Shown: positions 11,501 through 26,500 of the stretch, one piece after another
Numbering within the stretch: the stretch's first letter is position 1
Layout: the number at the start of each line of letters is the position of its first letter
NCBI GenBank assembly: GCA_944474755.1
Contig: OX104114.1
Span: forward strand, 27,055,220-27,119,219
Direction: 5' to 3'
DNA: 64,000 bases
Source of the DNA: Limnoperna fortunei
Lineage: Eukaryota > Mollusca > Bivalvia > Mytilida > Modiolidae
The notes under the pieces: model-generated
What the model was told of the DNA's origin: nothing
The model's input: only the letters and a program-made list of their open reading frames with translations
The model's database searches: none
Position numbers and translations under genes: made by a program

Positions 11501-14500
11501 GAAGTGTTATCAAGGGTCTGATTGTCACCTATAAAACCTGTTAAATTCAACACAGGTTGGCTGAACATTGAAGAGTCAATTATACTGCTTGTTTCAAATA
11601 TATTTTTGTCACTCTTTTATGTTTGTTTGTTTGTTTGTTTGATGGTGTTTAACGCCACTTTCAGCAATTTTTCAGCTATATCATGGCGTCCAGTTTTTAT
11701 TGGGGGAGGAAGCCGGAGAAAACCCCCGACCTGCAGTAGGAAAACTGGCAATCCTTGTCAATTAAGATTGGAGTCGAGTACACCCTGCCTGCAGTGAGAA
11801 TCGAACCCGCAATCTCAGTGTTGACAGACCACGTGGTCAATAGTAGACGAACTACCTTGACCAGTCGGCCACCGAGGCCCCCACTCTTTTATGAAAAATT
11901 GTTTTAATTTACCCTTTTCATAGCACAAACTATTTTAGATTGCCAAAAATATGTAAGCCCTTTAATTAAATGTCTATTTGGTTTGTTTTTTGTTGTTGTT
12001 GTTTTTTTATAAATATATATATTTTGTTGTCAAGATGTACTAACAACAAATACATGTTCAAATCATGGTTCTTAAGTATTGCAACCTGGCTTTTGAAACT
12101 TTTACCAGTTTCTGACATACTATACAATTAAGTGTTTTCTGTGATTGTAGAGAATGTATTCAAGTTCATTATTAGAGTTAGCTGGAGACAGAAGACTAGA
12201 GCTGAACTGTTCATTTGCTCTCTGCAAAGAGGTATGGTGTTATCACATGAAACCAGTCTTTTTTATTATTATGTAGATCTACAAATTTTTTAAAAGCTTT
12301 GTTGAATTTGATTATTTGTGGATATTCTTAATATTTTGTTTATCTAGTTAATCTTGTGATATTATTATTTCTCAAACTTTAACTTTCTCTGTATATCATC
12401 CTGAATATAATTGCCAAAACACACCTTGCAAAACTTGACCTATTTAGAAAATTATATTAAATAAGGTGTTTACTGTAAGGGTGATGGGACTTCAAAACAA
12501 CATTAATATCCCTTAGATTTTGAAGGTGTGTCATAGGGTCATCTGTTAAAAAATACTTTAATCAAAAAAATCAACAATCTTCTCGATCTGGTATTTCAAT
12601 AAAATTTAGTGTAAAGACTTTTATTTGCAAATAAACCTTCATTAACATGATATCTGATTATAAACATGATTAACCAAAGAAAACAAAAACTGAAAATATA
12701 AATGCTTGGTTTCAGCTAGGTTCCAGTTGGTATCTGGAAAGTTTACTCCACTAGTTATACACTAAAATACAATTTATTTAGGCCAAAAAAAAAATATGTG
12801 TGTTTCCGGTTATCCGACCATACCTATTTTTTAGAAGCCGACCCTAAAGTTTTTTTTGCGTTTTTAACGGAAGTTACTTCGAACCGGAAAACTCACGGTA
12901 TTGTTCCGGGTTTTACCGTAAAACGGTGTGTATAGTCTAAATTTACGTATTGTATGCACCCCTTTCTTGGACCAGAAAATTGCGGAAAAATTCTTATATG
13001 CATGTACGATCCACACGTACAAGTTTTAACAAAACGTCTCAAAATGAAGACATCCAAGTCCGACTTGGCCGCACTTCTTAACAAGTTTTTACTGTAATAT
13101 GTAATTTATTCTCTTTTTATACCCCCGCTCGACAGAGTCGGGGGTATATAGTGGTCCTCATGTCCGTCCGTCCGTTCGTTCGTCGTCCACATTTGGTTTC
13201 CGGATGATAATTCAAAAAGTTTACTTCCGATTTGAATGAAACTTTGGGATATTGTTATATATCAGGTTGGTAAGAAGCCTATCGATTTTGGGGGAAATCC
13301 GTCAAATTTCAAGGTCACAGTCCACGAAAAACGTTAGAAATTTTAACAAAAAAGTTGTTTCCGGACAATAACTCAAAAAGATTACATCCGATTTGAATGA
13401 AACTTTGGGATATTGTCATATATCAGGTTGGTAAGAAGCCTATCGATTTTGGGGGAAATCCGTCAAATTTCAAGGTCACAGTCCACGAAAAACGTTAGAA
13501 ATTTTAACATAAAAGTTGTTTCCGGACAATAACTCAAAAAGTTTGCATCCGATTTGAATGAAACTTTGGGATATTGTTATATATCAGGTTGGTAAGAAGC
13601 CTATCGATTTTGGGGGAAATCCGTCAAATTTCAAGGTCACAGTCCACGAAAAACGTTAGAAATTTTAACAAAAAAGTTGTTTCCGGACAATAACTCAACA
13701 AGTTTACATCCGATTTGAATGAAACTTTGGGATATTGTCATATATCAGGTTGGTAAGAAGCCTATCGATTTTGGGGGAAATCCGTCAAATTTCAAGGTCA
13801 CAGTCCACGAAAAACGTTAGAAATTTTAACATAAAAGTTGTTTCCGGACAATAGCTCAAAAAGTTTGCATCCGATTTGAATGAATCTTTGGGATATTGTT
13901 ATATATCAGGTTGGTAAAAAGCCTTTTGATTTTGGGGGAAATCCATCAAATTTCAAGGTCGCAGTCCACGAAAAACGTTAGAAATTTTCACAAAAGCGGG
14001 GGTATCAGCGATCGCTAGATCGACTTTGTCTAGTTAAATATAATTTATGTTTATACGTTTATTAATTTCTAGTGATTGTTATAAATTAAATAAAAAATAG
14101 AGCATTGATTCTCATATTGTCTATTTTCATCGTTGTTAAAACGGAAAATCACACATTTCGAAACCAAAACAATTTGTAAACTTTGATTCATCAACCAAAA
14201 CAAAGAAAACAAAAAGATAACACGTTTTATTTTAATCCCTGAATGATTGCAATCAAAACATTGATCTTCAAACACTTGAGGTTACATAACGACGTCATTG
14301 GCATTTTACGCAATACAGGTTACACATCTACTATTTTTGTATGTTTTAATTTTTATTCGTCCTATATAATTAATATAATATTATTAAAAATAATTTAAGT
14401 AAAAATTAATATCATAACATCGTATACATATGGACGTTTGTAAAAGAATAATGTTAGAATAGTACGAAAATACCGCATATGACATGACAACAAAATGGTG

Positions 14501-17500
14501 ACCGACATTGACAACAATCAACGGGACGAAAAAAACTCGATCGAGTCTGTATTTATGTATAATCCACACCATTCCTTTCCAACTAAAAATAAAAGAAAAA
14601 AACTGCGGACAATACGACCCTAATCACGGTAGTTCTATTTTCATACTTCCGCCTCAAGATAGCGGCTAAATGTAAACATATGAACGCTTGTAACAAAATT
14701 GATAGCTCATTCAATGACTGTATTAGTGTATACTTTTAAAGGCTTTATAGTAAATTCTTGAAACCCACAAGCTTTACACCTACAGAGGTATAAAAGATAA
14801 AGGTCAAGATTAAATTACTAATTTTATAAACAAGATTCCCCCCCCCCCCAAAAAAAAAAAAAAAAAAAATCCGGAAATACACATATTTTTTTGTTTGGCC
14901 TTAGGTAAATGAGAAAAATACGCATATGTGTGTCACTAAATACCATACCTGGCAAAGGTGTGAAAAAGATGATGAAATAGTTTATTACCGATTAATCAGA
15001 ATCTAGCTTATTTCTGTGGGCTTTAGTTTAAAAGAATTAAATATTTTCAGCTGGTTTTATTGGGATCTGATGAAGGCCTGTACTCTGTCAACCTATACAA
15101 TGGTAAACATGCCTTGGTCACAAAGCTGTCAGGATTCCAATGTATTCATCAGATTGTCTACCTGTCAGCACTTAATTTGATAGTCATTATCACAGGTAAG
15201 AAAAATAACACAATTTCATAGTAAAGCGGTCATTGCACTCTATAATGTGCCCTTTATGTTTTTTATTGTGTATATTTCGATTCTAATTAAGGTCTTTTAA
15301 CCAGTGAGCAATTTTTATACAAGATAGCATGTTGAGTGGGTTTTTTTTTTTGCACTAGCACACCATAGATTAGTTCCCAGATTTAGCCCCACTTGGACAA
15401 AGCACACCAGAGGTTTAGTTCCCAGTCTAACCCCACTTGGACACAACACATTAGTTCCCAGTCTTGCCCCACTTGGACACAACACACCAGAGATTTAGTT
15501 CCCAGTCTAGCCCCAATTGGACACAACACATTAGTTCCCAGATTTAGCGCCACTTGGACAAAGCACACCAGAGGTTTAGTTCCCAGATTTAGCCCCACTT
15601 GGACAAAGCACACCAAAGGTTTAGTTCCCAGTCTAGCCCCACTTGTATACAGCATGCCAGAGGTTTAGTTCCCAGTCTTGCCCCACTTGAACACAACACA
15701 CCAGAGATTTAGTTCCCAGTCTAGCCCCAATTGGACACAACACATTAGTTCCCAGATTTAGCCCCACTTGGACAAAGCACAACAGAGGTTTAGTTCCCAG
15801 ATTTAGCCCCACTTGGACAAAGCACACCAGAGGTTTAGTTCCCAGTCTAGCCCCACTTGTATACAGCAGGCCAGAGGTTTAGTTCCCAGTCTAGCCCCAC
15901 TTGAACACAACACACCAGAGATTTAGTTCCCAGTCTAGCCCCACTTGAACACAACACACCAGAGATTTAGTTCCCAGTATAGACCCACTTGGACACAACA
16001 CATTAGTTCCCAGATATAGTCCCACTTGGACACAGTACACCCGAGATGTAGTTCCCAGTCTAGCCCCACTTGGACACAGTACACCCAAGATGTAGTTCCC
16101 AGTCTAGCCCCACTTGGACACAGTACACCCAAGATGTAGTTCCCAGTCTAGCCCAACTTGTACACAGCACACCAGAGGTTTAGTTCCCTGTTTAGACCCA
16201 TTTGGACACAGCACACCAGAGATTTAGTTCCCAGTCTAGCCCACAAATTATTAATACAATCAGAAAACCATGTTTTGACTGTGCTTCCTTAATATTATGT
16301 GGTGTTAAAATATGCCAAATACCAATTTTAATGTCTTTGACTTGTTCCTACCATTAATAAATCCCATGTCCTATACTTAAAGGCAACATGATTCTAATTG
16401 CCCCATGGAGGCAGTTCAACTTGAAAAACCCATTTTTAGCACTATCAATTTGGCTTGAACGTAACCCAAGTTTTTCAGTAGCTATAATCAATGATTAAAT
16501 ATGACTAGTTCCTTAACCAGTCTACCACTGAGCCACAATAAAACATTGTTTTGGACTGTTGACAAGTAAATTGGGCAAAATATCTGGTACATGTAAAATT
16601 ATTAAAAAATATTGTATTAGTTTCCTTCAAGGTACATGGTAACAATTGATAAAATAAAGTGCATTATACTAGTATTGTGTTCAAGATAATCTGTTTTAAA
16701 AGATGGTGGGAATTTTAATTATTTAACATTTGAAGTATTCTTTTTTAGAATAGGTAATTCAAAGAAGTCCCAACTGCAGGACTACGCTTTTACTATTTGT
16801 CAGAATATTTGACCATGGCTATTAATAAATTGCCAGTATATCTAATTACCTGAATTGCCTCCCTTTGGTAACATATTGTTTACAGTAAAAGTGTTTAAAG
16901 TTCAAACTTCCATGATTTTGTATGTTTTTACATAAGGTAAGGAGAGGTCAGTGATTACTATAGACAAGCGTATGATTCATTCTCGAGTTGATCAGGCCAA
17001 TTCATCAAGCAAGGAGGAGACTGCCCCTGTTCCCCACACTGTGATTGAAGGAATTGTAGGGTGTACAGTAATGGACGCCAACAAATGTATGGGTGGTGCA
17101 TTCATGGTAGTGGGTATGGCCGACCGAGTTCTGCTTATGAAGTATAACTCAGAAATGAAGTCATTCTGTCTAAGAAAGGTATGAGAATCTGAGGTTTTAT
17201 TATTCTTTCATTTATCAGTCTTTCTACTAAGAACAATCCATTTAAAACTTTGAAGGGAATTTTATGATATAAGGATTGGTGGGCTACAAATAAAGCCTTT
17301 GATAATACTAGGACAATAAGTATCCATACATTAAGTAGAGTTACATGTAACTGTTAAGGTAATAATAGCCCTTCTTTCATTAGTCATTCTAGTGAAAAAA
17401 AATTTTAATTACATTATGGATATGTTTGTAAATAATGTGACATTTTAAATAGCTGGTGCTTTTTTCAGGCTACCTAAAAATGGAAGAATTACTTCCACCT

Positions 17501-20500
17501 TGCTCGAAAAAAATTTAGTTTTAAAAAAATGTCCACATAACCAACCCTGTAAATACTTTTTAGGCAGTATACATAAAAAAATTTAAGTGACATGATAAGG
17601 TCTGTTTCATTAAAATATACATCATACTAAGAGAGGCATAGAAATTTTACGTCTTGCGCTGTATTTACAACCAGTGAAAATGTTTCAAACACCTACCCAT
17701 GTAAGTGTTTTTAAAGTGTCTTTCATATGTGCCATGCTTGTTTTTAAGGGATGACCTCTGTAAAAAAAAGTGAATTTAGTGTCAGTTGTAATTTCATTGT
17801 TGTTTTGTCAACTTTTAAGTAGTTTAATTTTTGAAATGTTTATAATCTTAAACCAGCAACATCTTGTTTGCAGAAAACAGTTACATGACTTGCATCATCC
17901 ATAAGACTAACATTAATGCTTTACTTTCGAACTAAATACTGAAATATTTACACTTTTTAAATATATTTTAAAAAATTGTTTATTTATGCTATTTTGTTTA
18001 TATCTTTATTTTATCATGTTAATATAAAATCATTCATGTGTTCAGGGGGATGTAATATACAGTCTTTTTGCTTGATAACACCTAAAACTAATCTTTATTT
18101 GTAGGCATTCATCTGTTTTACCGAACAGGATACTGACTTAATTACTCTTCCGAGAAAATTTGTGTCATTCTACACTATTGATAATGCAGTTATTGCATTA
18201 TCTCTCAGTAAATATAGCTGTTTAATTATGGAAACAAATGCAAACATACATAAATATCACATAAACACAATACAGTCAATTAAAGACCTACTAAGGAAAC
18301 ATCAAAACATAGGTTCAAATAAGACAGCTGACTGCTTAAGTATGTTCACTGTTAAAAATACTAAAGAGAATGAAACTAAAGTCAATTTTTTTCTAGTTAA
18401 AACATAATAGAAGTGGTCTGTAATGCCAGTTTGCATATTTGTAGACTTTTGCTTTGAAAAGTTAGCCATAGTAAAGGCTGTGAACAAATAGCATCAAAAA
18501 CATTTAATCATTCAAATATTTTGTTGCAGGAATTTATGACAAATGAGCCATGTAGTTGTGTATGTATTGCTAATGACTTTGCAATTGTTGGGACAGACAA
18601 ATTTTACCGGTTGAGTTTGGAGCACCCAACTATAACTGGTAAGCTTGCCACTAGATGGCTTTTTATTTGTTCAGAATCATTTATATGAATTAGCTGAAAA
18701 AATTTTTTTTTATTACAGCCATAAGTGCCTGCAAAATGGACAGTTGTGCCGGTCCATTTTTCAAGACCATCATTTTTGCCATTTTTAGGCGACTAGGTCA
18801 ATAGTAAAATTTTAAATGTTTTTTCCACTTGAATCTACATGAAAAAAATAATAATGAGAACTGGTTCCTGACTGTGACAGGAACAGAATATAGATTACAA
18901 TGTTTACATGTGACAGCTACCTTTTAAAGCAATATTGTAAGATTATAAAATAAAGGTCAAAAGTTGCTCAGGTGTGTCAGGACTGACATATATATTTAAT
19001 TTTTGTCTGCCATAGGCTGTCAAAAAACCTATCTTATATTAGGATCTGCTTTAAGACTCTGTTTGTGAGACCTGCTTTCATTCTGACCCTTGAGCAGGCA
19101 GGACAGCCAATTAGTTTCAACTTTGAAATACTTTCTTGTTATTTCCTGTTGCCTCAACTAATGTGCTTGTTATTGTGTTTTGTTCTTTTGTAATGTCTTA
19201 CCTTTTCATACATTCTTTAGGAACATCTGCACAAACAAAACTCAAAATAGTTAATATTTATTAATGGCTTTTTCAATCAACTCTTCTCCATACATAACAA
19301 ATGAAAAATCAAGAGAGACCCAAATTCCACCAAATTTTTAATCATTCATATCTCAGAATTAAGTACAATGATAGCTACAATAATGTAGCTCTTTTTTTTT
19401 TTTATGCCCCGCGACGACATGTCGGGGGGCATTAAGTTTTACTCATGTCCGTCCGTCCGTCTGTACGTACGTACAAATTTCCGTCAAGCTTTTCTCAGAA
19501 ACCGTACATCAGAACAATTTGAAATTTGGCAGGGTGGTTCAGTATCACAAGTTGTACGTCCTAAGCGACTTTCAGACCTGTCGGACAACTACTTCCTGTT
19601 TGCGACTGGGCCGATATGAAAATGTGTTAACATGAGTATGAAAATTTCCGTCAAGCTTTTCTCAGAAACCGTACATCAGAACAATTTGAAATTTGGCAGG
19701 GTGGTTCAGTATCACAAGTTGTACGTCCTAAGCTACTTTCAGACCTGTTGGACAACTAATTCCTGTTTGCCACTTGGCCGATATGAAAATGTGTAAACAT
19801 GAGTATGAAAATTTCCGTCAAGCTTTTCTCAGAAACCTTACATGAGAACAATTTGAAATTTGGCAGGGTGGTTCAGTATCACAAGTTGTACGTCCTAAGC
19901 GACTTTCAGACCTGTCAGACAACTACTTCCTGTTTGCGATTGGGCCGATATGAAAATGTGTTAACATGAGTATGAAGATTTCCGTCAAGCTTTTCTCAGT
20001 AACCGTACATGAGAACAATTTGAAATTTGGCATTGTGGTTCAGTATCACAAGTTGTACATCCTAAGCGACTTTCAGACCTGTCGGACAACTACTTCCTGT
20101 TGCGACTGGGCCGATATGAAAATGTGTTAACATGAGTATGAAAATTTCCGTCAAGCTTTTCTCAGAAACCGTACACAAGAACAATTTGAAATTTCGCAAG
20201 GTGGTTCAGTATCACAAGTTGTACGTCCTAAGCGACTTTCAGAACTGTCAGACAACTACTTCCTGTTTGCGACTGGGCCGATATGAAAATGTGTTAACAT
20301 GAGTATTAAAATTTCCGTCAAGCTTTTCTCAGAAACCGTACACAAGAACAATTTGAAATTTGGCAGTGTAGTTCAGTATCACAAGTTGTACGTCCTATGC
20401 GACTTTCAGACCTGTCAGACAACTACTTCCCTGTTTTCCACTGGGCCGATATGAAAATGTGTTAACATGAGTATGAAAATTTCCATCAAGCTTTACACAG

Positions 20501-23500
20501 AAACCGTACATTAGAACAATTTGAAATTTGGCAGGGTGGTTAAGTATCACAAGTTGTACGTCCTAAGCGACTTTCAGACCTGTTGGACAACTACTTCCTG
20601 TTTGGGACTTCCTTTAGTGGGGGCATCCGTGTCCCATGGACACATTCTTCAATTTATTTTTTTGGACGGAGCTACAAAGACTTCCCATTACTCGAAATGG
20701 AGCAAGCCGGGAGTGATTCACAACCAGGAGTTTTATGCATATAATAAGCTATAAAATTGCTACATGCTTTTTAATGTCTGTGAAGTTTACCTGATATTTC
20801 TACAACACCTAATTCGTTAGTTTGATACTTTATTCGTAATCATGGCATTGTTGTCAAAATTTGAATTCCGGAAGTGCATAATTTCTAAATCGATTTGGTA
20901 ATATGATCATCCGGATCAAGTATTTTTTGGATTTATTGCATTATCTAGGATCAAATTTTTAACCGATACGATTCTACAATTCTACCTTCAGCAATTTCAA
21001 TTTTGTCAACAATGCCATGATTACAAAAAAGTGTTAAAATTATTTAATTAGACATTGTAGAAATGTCAGCTGAACAGTGGAGAAAGGAAAAAATATAAAT
21101 TAAAACAAAAATAGAAGTTTAATAGCAGAAAATATGTATAAATGCCAAGAGTGTTTTTGCTCCATTACCAGTAAAGGGACCTCTTTGTAGCTCCGTCCAT
21201 AAAAAAAAAGGAGCTACATTATTGTAGCTAGTACAATGAGCTTCCAAATTTTAACATAAATTTCACTTTATTATTCTATGTGTTATGTTAATTTTTTGGG
21301 ACTTTTTAATTAAATATTTGTTGATTTTGCTCGAAATATAACTAATTAAACCGTAAGACAGAAAAACTGTGTTTGTAAAGATTTTCATGTCACCATGGTA
21401 TTTTGCATAGATGTCCTCCATATTTCTGGTTGTATGTGTCTAATTTCTGTTTATTCTATAATCCACATAAAATTTCTTAATTGCAAATGATAGCAAGAAT
21501 AATACTTGATCTTTTCCATGTTAGCTCTAGCACCATTCTTTAACCCATAACAGATTTCGACTGTGTCACGGGCTAATATGGGGTCTCCCAATGATATAAA
21601 GGCAAATATAGAAAAGGTCATGTATTTGTCTGTACATATTACTTTATAAAAAAATATGGTAGATATTTTGTAATGTTTATTTCAGATTTTGTTGACAAGA
21701 GAGATAACTCTTTAGCTTTTGCTGCCTTTGGTGCAGCTATACATAACAGTTTCCCATTGGCTGTTGTTAAAGTATCACCAGAAGGATTACCACTTGAGTT
21801 CCTTATTTGTTTCCATGGTAACTATGATTTATTTTATACCTTTATACATGTTAGGTATGTTGTTTGCTCAGTAAAGGTGATACCTTTAGCAGAAATGACT
21901 GTATTTTGTTTAGAAATAAATAAGTATTTATGTATCATTTTTCCAAATCAGGCATGTAAGAAGCCTATTGATGCTGGACAAATTCTGTCATAGGTCAAGG
22001 TTACAGTAGACAAAAAGCGTTAGTAATTTTGACAAAAAAGATGTTCAAACATTGCATTTGATTTTAATGAAACTTTGGGATATAGTTTCATATCAGGTAG
22101 ATCAAGGGCCTATCGATTTTTTGGTAAATTCCGTCAAATTTCAAGGTCACATTCACCACAAAAACATTATTTTCACAAAAAAGATGTTTCTGTATTACAA
22201 CTCTAAAAGTTTGCATCTGATTTCAATGAAACTTTAAGATATTTTTACATATCACGGGCGTAAGAAGCTTGATTTTGGAGAAATTCTGTCAGAGGTCAAG
22301 GTCACTTTTGCCAAAAAAAAAATGTTAAGGAACTTTTTGCAATAAAAGGACATTTCTGGACAATAACTCAGAATCAAAAGTAAGGAACACTGTAAAATAT
22401 GCCTGGTATGTAATTTAGCATATTATGAGAATTTTTTTATCTGTTAAATTTTGTAGGAGTATTGAGTAATAATTATATATTTCACTAAATATTCTACTGA
22501 ACAGCTTGCCATGCAAATCCTCTTAAACTGATCCACAAATTTGTATGCAGTTAGGATCCATTCAAAATATTGTGCATATTATGGGGATTTTGAACTGACA
22601 TGTTTTGTAGAAATTATGCCCCTTTTGGACTAACCTTAAAAATATGTTTGTTTTCTGACTGGACCTATAGAGCTTAGGTTTGTATGTAGGAAACATATTT
22701 AATTGAAAGGTTGAACAAGCAAAAAGATAAATTTTATTTCATATTAAAAAAAATTATAATGTAACAAACATAAACACTGAGAATGTCAGATAAGAAAAGA
22801 ACAATTCAGATATGGTTCAGTAACTTCAACATTGCAGTCTGCTGTTCTATGCCTCCCTCCCAGATGTCATAAATTTTTTGAAAAATGGAACTATTTTGGG
22901 TATTTCTGGTGCTTTCTGAACTACATTTGTTGATTGTTTGAATGGTGTTAACACCACTTTCGGTAATTTTTCAGCTATATCATGGCATCCAGTTTAATTT
23001 TGGCCTTGAAAGTTGTCTGTAAACATTTAAGCCAGTGTATCAGTAATAGAAATAGCTGTTAATTGTGGTTTTGAGTGTGTATGTTTTATTTGTAGAATTT
23101 GGATTTTATGTTGATGCAAAGGGAAGAAGAAGCAGGCCAGCAGAACTCAAGTGGAGTTGTCTGCCCCTATCTTTTGGTAATGTTTTATTTTATTCCATGA
23201 TATAATGTTTAAAAAAAAAGTTACTGATACCAACTAAGGAAGTTAGCAACTATGATATATTTTATGTTTTAAAAAGTTACTTGAAGTCGTGTAAAATAGG
23301 AACCTATTTTAGTAAAAAGTACTAACGTTAATGTAAGTTTTTTAATCAAGGCACTATAAATCAGTAGAATTCATGTTGCTTCAGTTAAAACCTTGTATTC
23401 TGCTAATTGATTAAAACCATTCATATTTTTTTTTTCTTTTTAACTAATGCTATTGGGCTCTAACACTTCATTTGATCCAGCAGTACAAAGAGGTTGATGA

Positions 23501-26500
23501 CAAAATTTTGAGTATCTGGATCTTGTTTGTTGTGCCTGTTTACTACTTTTTGTGTGATGAATGGGAAATGTTTATTTTTAGCAAGTTGTTTATTCTAGTA
23601 TAATATATTTTGTGTTTAATTTTAGCATACAGTGAGCCCTTCTTGTATGTGACCTATTTCAACAGTGTACAGTGTATCACAATACCTGCAGATAAAAAAG
23701 AAACAAGGTATGCAACCCCGTAATGTTTGTCTTGATATTACATATCACTGGTATTTATCCCTATTTTGTTCAATTTTTCTTTGATTGGCAAGCTGAGAAA
23801 ATCCAATACAACTTGACTATCATGATTTGGATAAATTATCGTCGGTTTCTAAGGAAGGCGATAACAAGATAACTGTTTTTTTTTATACAAGCCGCAAGTG
23901 GATTGAGGGATATATTTGATCTTGGGGGGAAAAAAAACCAACAATAATCTATATGTAATGTTGTAGCCTTCTAAACTTCCCATCTGTGCTCTGTATTGTC
24001 CATATTCCTCCACCAAAAAAGGTTCTAAATATAAGTGTTAAATGCAATCAGTCAATATGTACTCAAATACTTCAAAGGTCGTGACTCTGTAAACTCAGTT
24101 ATGTTATTCTCTGCTGTTTAACACATACATTTTTGCTGATTTGTTCTGCGTTTACTTTGTTTTGAGCTGTTTTATGTTAGCATTGAATGATCCTAGTAAT
24201 TTCATAACATGTGTCATGCATATCTCACCTTTAAATCTTGTGTTACACTTTGTAGAGGAAAACAGACATGTATAGACATCCAGGGACCACGGTTCCTAGG
24301 AAAAGGAATAACCAGAGGTACCATTTACATATCTGTGGGCACGGGGTATCTGACAGAACTGGTACTCTTACAAGGAAATGATGGAATTTCGAGTGAATTT
24401 AAAGATGAAGATAAAGAAAACAGGTTAATACTGATATTTTTTTCAAATTTATCATTACTGTGGGGATAAAAATAAATTAAGTTCTAGTAATATTAAGAAT
24501 AATTTAGGAAAGGAATACATGATAAAAAAACCAACATTTAAACATTTTATTGCATTTTAAAAGCTTTACAGAAAAATCGCAGTCTTACTCATTTCTCATT
24601 TCTGATGTTGATCTTTAGCGTAATGAATTCAAAAGCATGAACTACCGTAGATGCTCGCTTAAAAGTCGGTCCGCATATAAGTCGGGGGGTCGTTTTGGGC
24701 CTAAAAATCTGGTATTTTGCTGTTGACCCTCGTATAAGTCGGTCGGAAGACAGACGTGTTGACATGAGGTCAGAATCAAATAAAAATTCAGAATTTGTGA
24801 ATAAAAATCATTATATCAGTAAGACTTCTTGTTTATTATTTGTTTCTCGTGTTTTATGAGTTAAATATCGCTTGTCATTTATCCCAAGTGGTGTGTTTAC
24901 ACTAGTGTACATGTGTTTTGAAAATGTAAACGTAATTATCTCCCTGAATTTGCTATGACTAAAAACCATAAAAAAGATAAACACAAGTAAATATACAAAT
25001 ATTCATTTTCATAATTATTTAATAGTTAAAGCAGAGTTTTTAAATTAAATGAAAGCTAAAATAAAAAATATAAAGGAATATAGTTTGTAAATTAAAATAA
25101 TAATTGATGAAAAAAACGAATTCTGTAGCATATATGTATCAGTTAGTTTATCTTGATTTTCGGTTTTTAGTTGTATCATGACATCACCGGATGTATTATG
25201 CAATACATACAAATAAATCGATACTTGTGTAAACAGTGGTAAATACGAATGGAAATATGGAAACTGGATAAATTAAACAATACACAAGTAAAAACAATCT
25301 TTATTAATGTCTTAAATATACTTTATTTATCATAACTAATCACGTATCAGTCTATTTTCGTCGTTATAGTTGGCGATCTATGTACGGCCTTCAAACTTCG
25401 ACCGGAATTCTTTCCTCTTGTGGTATGACTCGCTTAAAAGTCGGAACCCTTCTCTAAAACCAAATTTTAACTCCCAATTTCCCGACTTATGTGCGAGTAT
25501 GTACGGTACTTAACTGTCAAAAGGGGGAGACAATGCAAGAAATTCAAGAACATATTTAAGACAATCTCACTGCTGGTTTTTTCCTGCTGCATCAGATTGA
25601 AATTATAAAAGTAATTATACTTGTGTGTTTTTGGACTAGAAATGTAAATCTAGATGTAAATCCCTCAAAATATGGTGTGCATGATTTTATAATTTTTTGA
25701 CACACTAAGGCTTAAATGTTCTTGTATAACAGGTCAAACTTAAATGCAGTATACTCCGGCTTCCTCCCCCCCAAAAAAACTGGATGCCACGATATAGCTG
25801 AAAAATTGCTGAAGTGGTGTTAAAACACCATTCAAACAAATAAAATGCAGTAACATTAAATCCAGATTGTTAGTAAGGTATAAGAAAGTTGAAAGTGGTT
25901 TGAAAACATTCACACACAAAAATGTCTAGCCATGGTAAATTTCAATAAACAATTTTTTGTCTCGCCTGCGATGAAAGTCGCTGGAGGCGAGACATATGTA
26001 TGGGAATCCGGCAGCGGCGTAAACACTTGACATCTTGCTTCATATATTTGTAAGCCCAAGCCCTAGGTCCATCAAATTTGGTACAGAGGTAGCTTATGAT
26101 GAGTACTTGCCAGTCAGTCACCTGTCACCTGACCTCAATTTCATGCTCCAGCGACTACGTTAAAGTTTTTGGGTTACGGCAGTTCCTCTGTTACCACGCA
26201 TGGTAGGATGACAATATTTGGTATATAGGTTGCTGATGAATAGTACATGACTGTCTGGTAGGTGCCACCTGACCTTGACCTCAATTTCACGGTCCAGCGA
26301 CTACGTTAAAGTTTTTGGGTTACTGCTGTTCCCCTGTAACCAAGCATGGTAGGATGACAATATTTGGTATATAGGTTGCTGATGAATAGTACATGACTGT
26401 CTGGTAGGTGTCACCTGACCTTGACCTCAATTTCACGGTCCAGCGACTACGTTAAAGTTTTTGTATTAGGACAGTTCCTCTGTAACTATGCATGGTATGG

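Noticed and set aside
11800..11880. tRNA gene suggested by A and B boxes
   Set aside because: The boxes belong to the tRNA-derived head of a SINE; no complete cloverleaf is evident and the same sequence recurs in several copies.
15383..16132. Open frames of 60-90 codons on both strands in the 15.4-16.2 kb region
   Set aside because: They arise from a 45/36-bp tandem repeat inside an intron; no start, promoter or known fold.
21818..21993. Extension of the citron frame past exon 9
   Set aside because: A GTAACT donor fits and the next exon joins in phase; the extension runs into a pearl-type repeat.
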